A DNA stretch of 64,000 bases from Fen-1298 sp963833465 (GTDB lineage Bacteria; Bacteroidota; Ignavibacteria; UBA10030): positions 248,001-312,000 of the forward strand of contig CAWHXW010000002.1 of the NCBI GenBank assembly GCA_963833465.1. Direction: 5' to 3'. A program made the position numbers and the translations under genes. The notes beneath the pieces are model-generated. The model was not told the origin of the DNA. It made no database searches and saw only the letters and a program-made list of their open reading frames with translations. Numbering within the stretch: position 1 is the first letter of the stretch; every line of letters starts with the position of its first letter. Below are positions 27,440-37,091 of this stretch, piece by piece.

Positions 27440-28339
27440 TTAGATAACAATAGTTGTGTTTTCCACGGCGGCTTCACACTCGAATTTGTATCCCCTGCCT
27501 CGAATTTCTTTTTTGCATTTTTTTAAGATGTCGTCCACTTTTTCATCACTATGATTCTGCTCATGATGAAAAAGATATAAACGCTTAACGTTTGCTTCAG
27601 CCGCTAAGCGTAACGCAAATAAATAATCCGAATGCCCCCAACCAACTCTATCAATATATTCTTCCGGTGTATAAGTCGTGTCATGAATAAGAACATCTGC
27701 ATTGCGGCAAAAATCGAATATTCTTTGGTTCGGATCACCATTGCCTGTCATAAATTTTTCTTTGATTTTTGATTCAAAATTACTCATTGAACCGGCAGAG
27801 GCTATATCGAATGGTTCATTGTCGCTGATATATATTAATGACTTCCCCTTATAATCGACTCTATAACCGAGAGCAAATCCGGGATGATTCACATAAATCA
27901 TCTTCACTATCGCATCATAAACTTTCATTTCGCCTTCTTCTGTGACAGGAACAAATTTTATTTTCGCTTTTAAGTCATGAAGCTGGACTGGAAAATAAAT
28001 ACGGTTCATTTGTTCTGAAATAATTTCGCTTAACTTTTTTTCCGGGCGATCTGTTCCAACAATTGTCAATTCATTACCGGGAATGAATGCCGGCTTGAAA
28101 AAAGGAAATCCCTGAATATGATCCCAGTGCGGATGCGAAATGAAAAGATGAGCTTTAACAGATTCGCCGCTGTTGATAAGATAATCGCCGAAACTCCGGA
28201 TTCCTGTACCAGCGTCAAAAATGATCAGCCGGTCATCGTCTAGACGAAGCTCTAAGCATGGCGTATTCCCGCCATATCGAACTGTCTGTTTACCTGGAGT
28301 TGGAATTGAACCACGCACGCCCCAAAATGTAAGTTTCAT
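27440..28339 (-). CDS. Metallo-beta-lactamase fold hydrolase
   Basis: The 299-residue protein starts KLTFWGVRGSIPTPG, typical of the MBL subgroup that includes cyclic-nucleotide phosphodiesterases and PhnP/RNase Z-like enzymes. The metal motif is complete: ISHPHWDHIQG, then Asp in YISDNEP and Asp in VLIHDTTY, with a final histidine in LFHHEQNHSD. The likely reaction is hydrolysis of a phosphodiester. The substrate cannot be told from sequence. It is followed by the unknown/ybeY operon after a 110-bp gap and preceded by the gamma carbonic anhydrase gene 18 bp upstream. Confidence 0.85.
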   Translation of the reverse strand: MKLTFWGVRGSIPTPGKQTVRYGGNTPCLELRLDDDRLIIFDAGTGIRSFGDYLINSGESVKAHLFISHPHWDHIQGFPFFKPAFIPGNELTIVGTDRPEKKLSEIISEQMNRIYFPVQLHDLKAKIKFVPVTEEGEMKVYDAIVKMIYVNHPGFALGYRVDYKGKSLIYISDNEPFDIASAGSMSNFESKIKEKFMTGNGDPNQRIFDFCRNADVLIHDTTYTPEEYIDRVGWGHSDYLFALRLAAEANVKRLYLFHHEQNHSDEKVDDILKKCKKEIRGRGYKFECEAAVENTTIVI

Positions 28340-28357
28340 ATTATCTCTTTCGATTGT

Positions 28358-28869
28358 TCATGATTTGTATGCCTGAACATAGCTGATATAATTTTCAGAT
28401 GATTGATTTATAAATAGTTTTTCAGCTTCTGTCAATACACGTTTTATTTTAGCCGAAATACCTGCGACGAGCATTCCTTCCGGAACATCGAATCCTTCCA
28501 GTAAAATAGCTCCCGCAGCTACCATAGAATTTTTATTAATATGCGCTCCATCTAAAACAACAGCGACCATTCCAATTAAACAATAATTTTCAATTGTGCA
28601 TCCATGTAAAACTGCTCTGTGACCGATTGTAACATTAGATCCTATATTTAATGGACCGGTTTTTGATGTAACATGCAAAACTGAATTGTCTTGAACATTC
28701 GTACGCGGACCAATGCGAATATAATTCACATCGCCGCGAATTACAGCATCAAACAGATACTGCAGTGTTCTTCAATTTCTACATCGCCGATGGCATTTAC
28801 ACCGTCTGCTAAAAATACTGATTCATGCAGTTTAGGTATTCGATTCTTATAAGGAATTATTCCCGTCAT
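28358..28869 (-). CDS. Gamma carbonic anhydrase family protein (one frameshift)
   Basis: The gene starts at the ATG at 28869, overlapping the DUF3108 stop by four bases, and reads MTGIIPYKNRIPKLHESVF...IEEHCSI. The frame then breaks: the DNA has ATCTGTTTGAT where the family motif SIWFDAVIRGD needs ATCTGGTTTGAT. One missing base (plus strand, about 28754) accounts for it. After that the frame continues without fault through left-handed beta-helix hexapeptides (IGHRAVLHGCTIENYCLIG) to the end. Corrected length is 170 residues, normal for the family. Metal-ligand histidines in VLHVT, IGHRAVLHG and LHGC are present. Many members are Zn or Fe carbonic anhydrases, others acyltransferase-like. A fragment start at 28729 would lack the first 50 residues and is unlikely to be used. 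Confidence 0.8.
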
Positions 28870-29732
28870 TTTTCGTTCATTGCTTTTGGCGGCGTCCAAT
28901 TATCTCGTTTCCAATTTTTTAATTCCACCTTTACGCTTCCTAGAATAACTTTCATTCTTGCTTCAACTGGGACTCCCGCAGCATCGTTAGTGAAAACTCC
29001 TTCGAATCCGCCTGTCAACCCAAAAATTCCGACAAAGTTTGCCATTCCATCTAACTTCATAACATCAATCGGATATTTGACCGCATCAACACTTTCGTCT
29101 AAATGTTCGATACCAAAATTGATATTGGTAGCAACTTCATTTGTATCAATAAATGTTGGAATATTCGCCTGTTTTTTCTCAAGTGCATGTTCGCGCGCAT
29201 AATAGAAAAGCGATAATCCATCTTCACAAGGATTAGAAATATTAATTATGCGTTCGCCGTATTCCTTATATTCACCGGTTCGAAGTTTTTCCCCCCATTC
29301 ATAATACATTTTGTGTCCTTCATAATCGAAGTTCATTTTTCTATAAGTAATTATTTTGCTTGAGCTATCTTCGCTCAGCCATTTGTAGGTAACTGCATGC
29401 TGATCCATTTCAGTGTAAAATCGCACGTGCAATTCCACCAGCCAATTCAATGATGGGTTGGAATCCATAATTGCTTGCGCATGATACAATACTTTTCCAT
29501 TTCGTTCTTCTTTTTGAGTTACCTTAAATCGGATAGTTCCAATATTGAAGAAAGAATAATGAACGCTATATTCCAATTCTTCCCCCGCTTGCAGCATAAT
29601 TTCATTCTGCTGCAATTGCATTAAATTCTCATTTAAAGACTGGGTCAAAGATTTTTCATTCTGCCGAGTAGAGCTAACTGCCGTTTGCATAAATAATATG
29701 AACCCAATATATATAAAAATAAATAACCGCAT
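28866..29732 (-). CDS. DUF3108 family exported protein
   Basis: The product has an N-terminal signal sequence (MRLFIFIYIGFILFMQTAV). The body contains AGEELEYSVHYSFFNIGTIRFKV, the hallmark opening of DUF3108, then repeated long strands, consistent with a lipid-binding-like beta fold. I take the ATG at 29732; a TTG at 29750 would add six basic residues. The family has no settled function; its envelope location is inferred. It lies 20 bp after the CtpA-type protease gene and overlaps the carbonic anhydrase gene by four bases. Confidence 0.82.
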   Translation of the reverse strand: MRLFIFIYIGFILFMQTAVSSTRQNEKSLTQSLNENLMQLQQNEIMLQAGEELEYSVHYSFFNIGTIRFKVTQKEERNGKVLYHAQAIMDSNPSLNWLVELHVRFYTEMDQHAVTYKWLSEDSSSKIITYRKMNFDYEGHKMYYEWGEKLRTGEYKEYGERIINISNPCEDGLSLFYYAREHALEKKQANIPTFIDTNEVATNINFGIEHLDESVDAVKYPIDVMKLDGMANFVGIFGLTGGFEGVFTNDAAGVPVEARMKVILGSVKVELKNWKRDNWTPPKAMNEK

Positions 29733-29751
29733 TTTTTTCTTAAAGTACAAC

Positions 29752-31380
29752 TTATTTTAGTTTTGCAATTTTTTCTGCTTCAGGAAAAAGAGTTAACGCT
29801 TTCTGAATTTGATTATCAACTTCTACCATGACGCCGTACCATTTTTCAAGACCAAAAATCATTTGTGCGATTTCAGCTTTGAGACGCACTTTTAGGAAAT
29901 TAAGATCCTTTGAATATTCTTTTTCGTCCACCTTTACTTCTTTGGTTTCAATAAACTTCTTAAATTCTTCCATAAGATCATTCGAAATTATATAATTAGA
30001 TTTATAATCTTCATAATTCTTGCCGTATTTTTCCCTTAGAACAAAACCCGGACCTTCCATATAATTTTTGCAAAAATCATAAAAAAGATTTTTCCTCCAA
30101 ACAGTCTGTATTAATCCTGTAACCTTTTCCGATTTAACAATATAGTCTGGAGTGATACCACCGCCGCCAAGCACCGTGCGTCCGGAGGCGGTTTTAAAAA
30201 CCGGGATAGACGTATCTGGTTTTGCATCCCTTTTATGCTCAAGATTATCACCTTCTTGTTCATCGCGCTGGAATGCTTCCAGCTGGTATTCGTCCTTATC
30301 TTTTCCCTGATACGATCGTTGAATCAAACGGCCACTTGGAGTATAATACCTTGCAACGGTTAAACGAAAAGCCGAATGATCACTTAATTCATATTGGCGT
30401 TGTACTAATCCTTTTCCGAAAGATGTTTCGCCGACAATCAAACCGCGGTCCCAATCCTGAAGAGCGCCAGCCACAATTTCACTTGCACTTGCAGAAGCAT
30501 TATCTATAAGCACAATTAATGGAAGTTTTTCATAAGGATCACCGGTTTTTGCAGTGTATGATTCTTCAAATTCCGGTTTTCGGGATTTTGTATAAACTAT
30601 TCTGTGCGGGTTATCGGTAGTCCCGCCGTCGAGAAATTCATCTGCCATGCGGACTGCTTCCTCTAAATAGCCGCCGCCGTTACTTCGTAAATCCAAGATC
30701 AGTTTGTTCATACCTTCTGCTTTAAGCGTCTGAAGCGCTTTATCCATTTCATTGTGCGTAGTTTCTTTAAACTGATTAACTTTGATGTAACCAACATCCT
30801 TGGTAATCATAAGTGCTGCGTCAACACTCGTAATAGCAATTTCATCGCGGATGATGACAAACTCAAGAATTTCTTTAACACTTGGCCGAACCACCGAAAT
30901 TTTTACTCTAGTCCCTTTCGGTCCACGCAGTGTATGCATAACTTGCTGGTCCGTCCATTTAATAGAAGACGAGTCGTTAATTTTGACTATGCGATCATTG
31001 GAAAGCACACCCATTCGTGCTGATGGTCCGCCGGCAACCGGTTCGATGACTGTAATTGTATCATTTAAAATACGGAATTGAATACCGACACCTTCAAATT
31101 TTCCTTTGAATTCCTCCTGTACTTTTTCATACTGCTTAGGCGGAATATAAACTGAATGCGGGTCAAGCGTGTTAAGCATTCCAACAATCGCCGCATCCGT
31201 CAGTTTTCCGGTATCTACATCATCAACATACACTTTATCTGCAGCACTTAGAACATCGCCAAATTTTTTAATCTGATCGTAAATATTGTCGGCAGAAATC
31301 AGTTTGTTGATTTCCATCCCGGCAAAAATACTTACAAAAGCCAGTGTCGCAACCGTGATTAAAGAAAACCTCTTTTTCAT
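29752..31380 (-). CDS. S41 family carboxy-terminal processing protease
   Basis: A 542-residue periplasmic protease. It has an N-terminal signal or anchor (FSLITVATLAFVSIFAGM), a PDZ domain (FKGKFEGVGIQF through ARMGVLSNDRIVKIND) and the S41 catalytic core. The nucleophile Ser is in NASASASEIVAGAL and the general-base Lys in ETSFGKGLVQRQY. A C-terminal helical extension of ~130 residues (from about residue 410) is longer than in the smallest CtpA proteins. Such enzymes trim or degrade envelope proteins from their C-termini. Confidence 0.92.
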   Translation of the reverse strand: MKKRFSLITVATLAFVSIFAGMEINKLISADNIYDQIKKFGDVLSAADKVYVDDVDTGKLTDAAIVGMLNTLDPHSVYIPPKQYEKVQEEFKGKFEGVGIQFRILNDTITVIEPVAGGPSARMGVLSNDRIVKINDSSSIKWTDQQVMHTLRGPKGTRVKISVVRPSVKEILEFVIIRDEIAITSVDAALMITKDVGYIKVNQFKETTHNEMDKALQTLKAEGMNKLILDLRSNGGGYLEEAVRMADEFLDGGTTDNPHRIVYTKSRKPEFEESYTAKTGDPYEKLPLIVLIDNASASASEIVAGALQDWDRGLIVGETSFGKGLVQRQYELSDHSAFRLTVARYYTPSGRLIQRSYQGKDKDEYQLEAFQRDEQEGDNLEHKRDAKPDTSIPVFKTASGRTVLGGGGITPDYIVKSEKVTGLIQTVWRKNLFYDFCKNYMEGPGFVLREKYGKNYEDYKSNYIISNDLMEEFKKFIETKEVKVDEKEYSKDLNFLKVRLKAEIAQMIFGLEKWYGVMVEVDNQIQKALTLFPEAEKIAKLK

Positions 31381-31663
31381 GCGCTTTTCCTTATTAATAA
31401 CAGCAATATGCTTTAATTTTGCTATATATGATTCGTTATTTTACGTGCTCAATCACTCATAATTTTAAGGTACGTGAAATCAGCCGAAAATCAAAGATAG
31501 TACAATACCATTATGTATTTCTACAATACGAATACACTCTGCAATAGTTCTAAAGACGATGAAAATAATTTTATGTGGAAGTATGTAAAAATCCGACTAC
31601 AATCGAACAAAAGTAAAAAAATGTTTTCAGAGCTATCTTTTTTGCAATTTTCTTTCTTAAATA

Positions 31664-33193
31664 TTATTCTGGTTTCATTTGCGGGAAGAATATAACGTCC
31701 CTAATTGAATCCTGATTCGTTAACAACATAGTCAGCCGATCAATACCAATGCCCAAACCGGTTGTCGGCGGCATACCATATTCGAGTGCACGAAGAAAAT
31801 CCTCATCTATTACTTGTGCTTCTTCATCACCGCGAGCAGCAAGTTTCATTTGTTCTTCAAATCGTGATCGCTGATCAATCGGATCATTCAGTTCAGAAAA
31901 TGCATTGCATAGTTCCTTTCCATTCACAATTGCCTCGAATCGTTCGACTAATCCAGGTTCTGATCTGTGTTTTTTTGCAAGCGGTGACATTTCAATCGGA
32001 TAATCCGTGATGAATGTCGGTTGAATTAAATGCGGCTCAACTTTCTCTCCAAAAATTTCATCAATAATTCCTCCGGCACCTGTCTTAGTATCTATTTCGA
32101 TATGCAATTCTTTCGCAATTGATCTTAGCTGATTCTCATTTTTATCTCTCAAATCCTTTCCAGTAAATTCTTTAATGGCATCGAACATTGTAATTCGTTT
32201 CCACGGCGGAGTAAAATTTATTTCACGATTTCCTAATTTTGCGCTTGGAGATCCGTTGAGTGTAACCGCTATGTTCGAAACAAGTTCCTCCACTAAATTC
32301 ATCATCCACATATAATCATGATACGCAACGTAGAGCTCCAGCATCGTGAACTCCGGATTGTGTGTTTTATCCATTCCTTCATTGCGAAAGTCCTTAGAAA
32401 TTTCATAAACACCGTCGTAACCGCCGACAATTAACCGTTTAAGATAAAGTTCGTCTGCGATTCGCATATAAAGTTTCATATCCAACGCATTATGATGTGT
32501 CACAAACGGTTTCGCCGATGCACCGCCATAAATTGGCTGGAGAACCGGTGTTTCAACTTCCAAATATCCACGCACATCCAAGAAATTCCTGATAGCACTA
32601 ATCATCTTCGATCGCTTTACAAACACTTGCCGAACATCTTGATTGACGACTAGATCAAGATACCGCTGACGATAACGCAGTTCTTTATCGGAAAAAGGAT
32701 CATAGATTGTCTTGTTCCCTTGCGCATCTGTTTTTTCTTTTGCTATTGGCAACGGCCTTAAAGATTTTGAAAGAAGAATAAGTTCAGATCCATGGATAGA
32801 GACTTCCCCCATTTTTGTACGAAAAACAAATCCTTTAACGCCAATTATATCGCCGATGTCCATAAGTTTAAAAGCATCATAAGATACACCAATATCGTCA
32901 CGCCGTAAATAAATTTGAATTCTTCCATGCGAATCTTGAATATGACAGAACGATGCTTTGCCCATCCGGCGGATAGACATAATTCTTCCTGCTATTGATA
33001 CAATTCGCTGATGTGCATCATCTTTAAATTGAGCGATGATTTCTGTCGAAAATGCGTCACGCGTAAATTCATAAGGGTACGGATTCATTCCGAGCTTTGT
33101 CAGTTGTTCTAATTCTTCCCTCCGACGAAGCATCAGAACGTTAATATCTTCATGCTCTTGTTCAGAAAAATGAGTTTTATTGTCTTCAGCCAT
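31664..33193 (-). CDS. lysS: Lysyl-tRNA synthetase (class II)
   Basis: A 509-residue class II synthetase. The N-terminal OB-fold binds the anticodon (IVSIAGRIMSIRRMGKASF). Motif 2 includes FRNEGMDKTHNPEFTMLE and motif 3 is GLGIGIDRLTML. The MAEDNKTH start at 33193 is preferred to a TTG at 33211; GGA lies upstream. The C-terminus ends FFPQMKPE, as usual for LysS. A 283-bp gap without recognisable genes separates it from the S41 protease gene. Confidence 0.95.
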   Translation of the reverse strand: MAEDNKTHFSEQEHEDINVLMLRRREELEQLTKLGMNPYPYEFTRDAFSTEIIAQFKDDAHQRIVSIAGRIMSIRRMGKASFCHIQDSHGRIQIYLRRDDIGVSYDAFKLMDIGDIIGVKGFVFRTKMGEVSIHGSELILLSKSLRPLPIAKEKTDAQGNKTIYDPFSDKELRYRQRYLDLVVNQDVRQVFVKRSKMISAIRNFLDVRGYLEVETPVLQPIYGGASAKPFVTHHNALDMKLYMRIADELYLKRLIVGGYDGVYEISKDFRNEGMDKTHNPEFTMLELYVAYHDYMWMMNLVEELVSNIAVTLNGSPSAKLGNREINFTPPWKRITMFDAIKEFTGKDLRDKNENQLRSIAKELHIEIDTKTGAGGIIDEIFGEKVEPHLIQPTFITDYPIEMSPLAKKHRSEPGLVERFEAIVNGKELCNAFSELNDPIDQRSRFEEQMKLAARGDEEAQVIDEDFLRALEYGMPPTTGLGIGIDRLTMLLTNQDSIRDVIFFPQMKPE

Positions 33194-33269
33194 AATAATT
33201 CCGATAATCAAAATTATTCATTTTATTTTTTTAAAATCTTTAATGTCGAATGCGGAAAAAAATCTATAG

Positions 33270-34049
33270 TCACGAGTATATTTCGTCAATTTCTTTTCTG
33301 CTTATAGAACCGGTAAGTTTTTTCAAATGGTTGACTTCGCTTAGATTTAGAAATCTCCAATTTCCACGAGGAAGTCCGAGCGTTGTGAGCCCAGCAAAGG
33401 AAACACGATCGAGTTGCTTGACGTCATGCCCAATCACTTCAAATATTCTTCGTATCTCGCGATTCTTTCCTTCCTTTAAAGCAAGTAGTAATTTCTTTCG
33501 TTTAGAGCCGTCAATAATTTCAGCCGATTGAACTTTTGCCAAACCATCTGCAAGCCGGACACCTTTACGAAGTTTTTTAAAATCTTCATCGCTAACTTGA
33601 CGATCAAGCGTAACACGATACAATTTTTCAATTTCATATTTCGGGTGGATCAACGCATTTGCCAAATCACCATCGTTTGTAAAGAGCAAAACACCGGTTG
33701 TATTTCTGTCTAATCTGCCAACCGGAAAAATACGTTGTTTGACGTGAACGTACTTCATTACTGTAGTGCGTCCTTTTTCATCACTCATCGTTGTAATAGC
33801 ATCTTTAGGTTTGTTGAAGATAATATATACGAGTTTTTCTTCAAGGTTGACCAACTCACCTTGAACGGAAATTTTATCTTTACCGACGCGCACTTGAATG
33901 CCTAATTCTTTGACTAATTTTCCATTGACTTTTACCGCACCCGAAAGAATTAGTTCATCGTTCTTTCGGCGGGATCCAATTCCAGCCATTGCAAGGTAGC
34001 GGTTCAAGCGAACAATTTCTTGATGAAACCCTGAATCTTTTCTCTCCAA
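33270..34049 (-). CDS. RluB-type rRNA pseudouridine synthase
   Basis: A 259-residue member of the RsuA/RluB family that isomerises uridine in rRNA. An S4 RNA-binding domain (VRLNRYLAMAGIGSRRKNDELI) is followed by the catalytic domain, with the active-site Asp in FPVGRLDRNTTGVLLFTND. The assigned start is a TTG at 34049 inside the 3' end of scpB, a 46-bp overlap; a later TTG in VRLNRY is possible. The order scpA-scpB-rluB is a common bacterial gene cluster, which supports the assignment. Confidence 0.9.
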   Translation of the reverse strand: MERKDSGFHQEIVRLNRYLAMAGIGSRRKNDELILSGAVKVNGKLVKELGIQVRVGKDKISVQGELVNLEEKLVYIIFNKPKDAITTMSDEKGRTTVMKYVHVKQRIFPVGRLDRNTTGVLLFTNDGDLANALIHPKYEIEKLYRVTLDRQVSDEDFKKLRKGVRLADGLAKVQSAEIIDGSKRKKLLLALKEGKNREIRRIFEVIGHDVKQLDRVSFAGLTTLGLPRGNWRFLNLSEVNHLKKLTGSISRKEIDEIYS

Positions 34050-35215
34050 ATTTTCCAGCGCGTTTGCGTCTGTTCTTTTATGACCTTCGGTTTCACTGAC
34101 TCTGAAGTGTTTTGGCCGTCTTCTCGAATCAATTCTTCTTTTGTTGATGATATTCCTCCGTTTTGTAATTCTAATTCTGAAGTTTTTTCCGATTCAATTC
34201 TGTTGTCTTCTATTCCTTTTGGAGTTTCAACATTCGATTTTTTTAATTGAACGTTATTTTCAAGTCCGACGCTTCCATCAAGTATGCCTTCTTCAAAAGA
34301 AACTATTGATATTTCTTTTTGAATATTCTCAACTTTTACTTCTTCAATCTTCAATATTTCTTCCGACGAAGTATCTTCAGAAACAAATTCAATCTTTTCC
34401 TGTCCCGATTCTTCTAACACCTTTCGTTCTTCAACAGGCATTATTTTTATTTCTCGCATTTTTATATGCGGAATAATTTCAACATCCTTCTCATCCAATT
34501 CTGACTTCTTTTTTGGTATATGCGGCAGGCGTGATTTAAAATCTTCTTGTTCTTTTCGCGTTTGTTCAGCCCCGGCTTGTGCCTCCAACATTCTTCGTTC
34601 TGTCTCAAATTGACTTTCACCTAAAATTTCTTCAATCTCCCTTGGCCGAGGCAAATCGGTGATATCGTTCAACCCAAAATGCTTTAAAAATTCTCTTGTC
34701 GTTCCATACAAAAGAGGACGTCCGACGCTTTCAGCGCGTCCTGTTACTGAAAGCAATTCTTTTTCCAGCAAAGTTTTTAGGACATAATCGCAATTGACGC
34801 CACGAATTTTTTCGATCTCAGCTTTTGTAATCGGCTGTTTATAAGCAACGATTGCTAAGGTTTCAACACCGGATTGCGATAGTTTTCTTCGTCCTTGTTC
34901 CTTGTAGAGTTTTCCAAGCCATTCAGCATAATCCGTCGACGTTGCAAACTGATATCCGCCGGCAATTTGCACAATACGATACGGCCGATCCTGCTTCGAA
35001 TATTCTTCATTAAGGTCGGAAATAATTTGCCGTATTGTCTCTGGTTCTATTTGCCTTGATTCGTCATTACGTAAATTTTCACCTTGATAAATAGAACGAA
35101 TCTGGTTGACAGCAAGAGGTTCCTGAGCAGCAAAGATTAATGCCTCGACTAATGCTTTGACTGTAGTTGGAATTTTCAACTCAGGTTTTTCTATGGCTGT
35201 TTGCTCTTCTGTCAA
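34004..35215 (-). CDS. scpB: Segregation and condensation protein B with long acidic C-terminal extension
   Basis: The first ~195 residues are a complete ScpB: two winged-helix domains with LVEALIFAAQEPLAVNQI, SQSGVETLAIVAYKQPITKAEIEKIRG and GRPLLYGTTREFLKHFGL. ScpB binds the kleisin ScpA and, with SMC, compacts chromosomes. Beyond that there is an unusual ~200-residue tail. It is low-complexity and rich in Glu, Ser and Lys, and ends in a short basic helix (TRWKIWREKIQGFIKKLFA). The tail is probably disordered, with a C-terminal interaction or membrane-contact segment. The TTG start overlaps the scpA stop by four bases. Confidence 0.9.
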   Translation of the reverse strand: MTEEQTAIEKPELKIPTTVKALVEALIFAAQEPLAVNQIRSIYQGENLRNDESRQIEPETIRQIISDLNEEYSKQDRPYRIVQIAGGYQFATSTDYAEWLGKLYKEQGRRKLSQSGVETLAIVAYKQPITKAEIEKIRGVNCDYVLKTLLEKELLSVTGRAESVGRPLLYGTTREFLKHFGLNDITDLPRPREIEEILGESQFETERRMLEAQAGAEQTRKEQEDFKSRLPHIPKKKSELDEKDVEIIPHIKMREIKIMPVEERKVLEESGQEKIEFVSEDTSSEEILKIEEVKVENIQKEISIVSFEEGILDGSVGLENNVQLKKSNVETPKGIEDNRIESEKTSELELQNGGISSTKEELIREDGQNTSESVKPKVIKEQTQTRWKIWREKIQGFIKKLFA

Positions 35216-35928
35216 TTCACATTTCTCATAATAGATAGATCGCCGAATGGCTTTACTTGTCTGATAATTATTTTCTTGGCACGTATTACTTCTAACAATG
35301 CAAGAAAAGTAACCACAATACGAATTCGTTCCGTAAAATCTTTAATCAAATCGTAAAAAGTAGCTTCCGAGCGCCGCGAAAAATATTCTTCAATATAGGA
35401 AATTTGTTCTTCGACAGTTACATTAATTTTTTCAATCTCATGAATAAATTTCTTGGGCATTCGATCCATAGCAAATTTAAATGATGCGATTAAATCAAAA
35501 AATGTCACTTCGCGAATCATATCTTCGCTGGTCTCTTCTTCTACCGTGCGTTCATCAGCAGAATGATAACCGCGATAGCGCACCTTCATCTGTTCTTCTT
35601 CGTAATTCTTCATCTTCAAAGACATTTCTTTGAAACGTTTGTACTCTACCAGGCGCTGTACTAAATTTGTACGCGGATCAAGTTCTTCTTCTTCACCTTT
35701 TTCTGGAGGTAAAAGCATTTTTACTTTTATCTGCATCAATTCGGCAGCCATGACTAAAAACTCACCCGCGATTTCTAAATCAAATTGCTGCAGAAAATGC
35801 ATATAACCTAAAAATTCCTTTGTGATGCTCGCTATCGGAATGTCATAGATATCTAATTCATCTCGCTTGATAAAAAACAGCAGAAGGTCCAGCGGGCCTT
35901 CGAAATCATTGAGTTTAATTGTATACAT
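35212..35928 (-). CDS. scpA: Segregation and condensation protein A (kleisin)
   Basis: A 238-residue kleisin. The N-terminal SMC-neck-binding part reads FEGPLDLLLFFIKRDELDIYDIPI, followed by FLGYMHFLQQFDLEIAGEFLVMAAELMQIKVKMLLP. The C-terminal winged helix (VVTFLALLEVIRAKKIII) contacts the SMC head. It forms the SMC-ScpAB condensin with the product of the overlapping scpB. Confidence 0.93.
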   Translation of the reverse strand: MYTIKLNDFEGPLDLLLFFIKRDELDIYDIPIASITKEFLGYMHFLQQFDLEIAGEFLVMAAELMQIKVKMLLPPEKGEEEELDPRTNLVQRLVEYKRFKEMSLKMKNYEEEQMKVRYRGYHSADERTVEEETSEDMIREVTFFDLIASFKFAMDRMPKKFIHEIEKINVTVEEQISYIEEYFSRRSEATFYDLIKDFTERIRIVVTFLALLEVIRAKKIIIRQVKPFGDLSIMRNVN

Positions 35929-36009
35929 TAGCAGTCAGGGTTTAACACTTGCCATTTAGCATCTTTGCGGTTATTGTGTGTTTTCTTTCCATTTTTACTT
36001 TTTATTTTA

Positions 36010-36993
36010 TTATCCTATCTTCATTGCTTCATGAACTTCATTCATTGTCTGCCTTGCAACTGCTTTAGCTCGCAGTTCACCATCAGCAAGAATGTTTTTT
36101 ACATCATCTATATGTGCTTCATAATATGATCTTTTCTCATAGTTCGGTGTCAATGCATCAATAATTTTTTTTGCACAATTCATTTTGCAATCGACACATC
36201 CAAGTTTTCCGCTTTCACAATTCGCACGAATCTCCGGTACTTCTGCAGAATTAAATTTATTATGATATGCAAAAATCAGACATATATCAGGATGTCCGGA
36301 ATCACCTTTACGGACCTTTTGAGGATCAGTCAAAGCTGTTTTGAGTTTTTTCATTATCGATTCAGGCGGGTCTGAAAGAAGAATTGTATTTCCAACCGAT
36401 TTGCTCATTCTTTTTCCATCCAATCCGGGCAAACGGGCAAACTTAGTAATTTTTCCCTCCGGTTCGGGAAAAACCGGAGCATATTGTGCATTAAAACGCC
36501 TCGCAAGCTCACGCGTAATTTCAATATGAGGTAATTGATCTTCGCCGACTGGAACTACATCGCCTTTATAAAGAAGAATGTCAGCCGCTTGCAGCACCGG
36601 ATAGCCAAGATGACCATAAACAACGCTGTCCATTTCAAGATCGCGAACTTGTTCCTTTAAAGTAGGATTCCGTTCAAGACGCGAAGTAGTAATAAGCATT
36701 GAAAAAAGAAGGTGAAGTTCCGAATGCTCTTTAATTTGCGATTGACGGAACATTGGACTTCGAACAGGGTCAAGTCCGGCTGCAAGCCAATCGATTAACA
36801 TATCGATAGAGTTTTTATAAATCTCAGATGTATCCGGATTTGTTGTCAATGCGTGATAATCGGCAATAAGGTGATAATTCTGATAGTCACTTTGCATTGC
36901 TACCCAATTCTCTAAAGCACCCGTAAGATGGCCAAGGTGCAGCTTTCCTGTCGGACGCATACCACTAAGTATAATTTTCTTTTTTTGATTCAA
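36010..36993 (-). CDS. trpS: Tryptophanyl-tRNA synthetase
   Basis: A 327-residue class I synthetase. HIGH-type motif is GKLHLGHLTGAL near residue 17, and the KMSKS motif is GKRMSKSVGN near residue 195. Length is normal. A small cysteine cluster (CESGKLGCVDCKMNC) in the C-terminal half resembles the iron-sulfur or zinc site of some TrpRS, such as the Thermotoga enzyme. The gene stands alone, with 81 bp to scpA and about 98 bp to the HNH gene. Confidence 0.95.
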   Translation of the reverse strand: MNQKKKIILSGMRPTGKLHLGHLTGALENWVAMQSDYQNYHLIADYHALTTNPDTSEIYKNSIDMLIDWLAAGLDPVRSPMFRQSQIKEHSELHLLFSMLITTSRLERNPTLKEQVRDLEMDSVVYGHLGYPVLQAADILLYKGDVVPVGEDQLPHIEITRELARRFNAQYAPVFPEPEGKITKFARLPGLDGKRMSKSVGNTILLSDPPESIMKKLKTALTDPQKVRKGDSGHPDICLIFAYHNKFNSAEVPEIRANCESGKLGCVDCKMNCAKKIIDALTPNYEKRSYYEAHIDDVKNILADGELRAKAVARQTMNEVHEAMKIG

Positions 36994-37091
36994 GCGAATA
37001 ATAAACCCCTTTCGGCGGAACAGTTCATAGCATTCATTTAGCAGTAATCAGAAATAATTCTTGCTGATAACAAGTTGCCAACGACTTACAA

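Noticed and set aside
28358..28729. Short gamma carbonic anhydrase starting at 28729
   Set aside because: It lacks the first 50 residues, which are present upstream in another frame. The corrected gene from 28869 is better supported.
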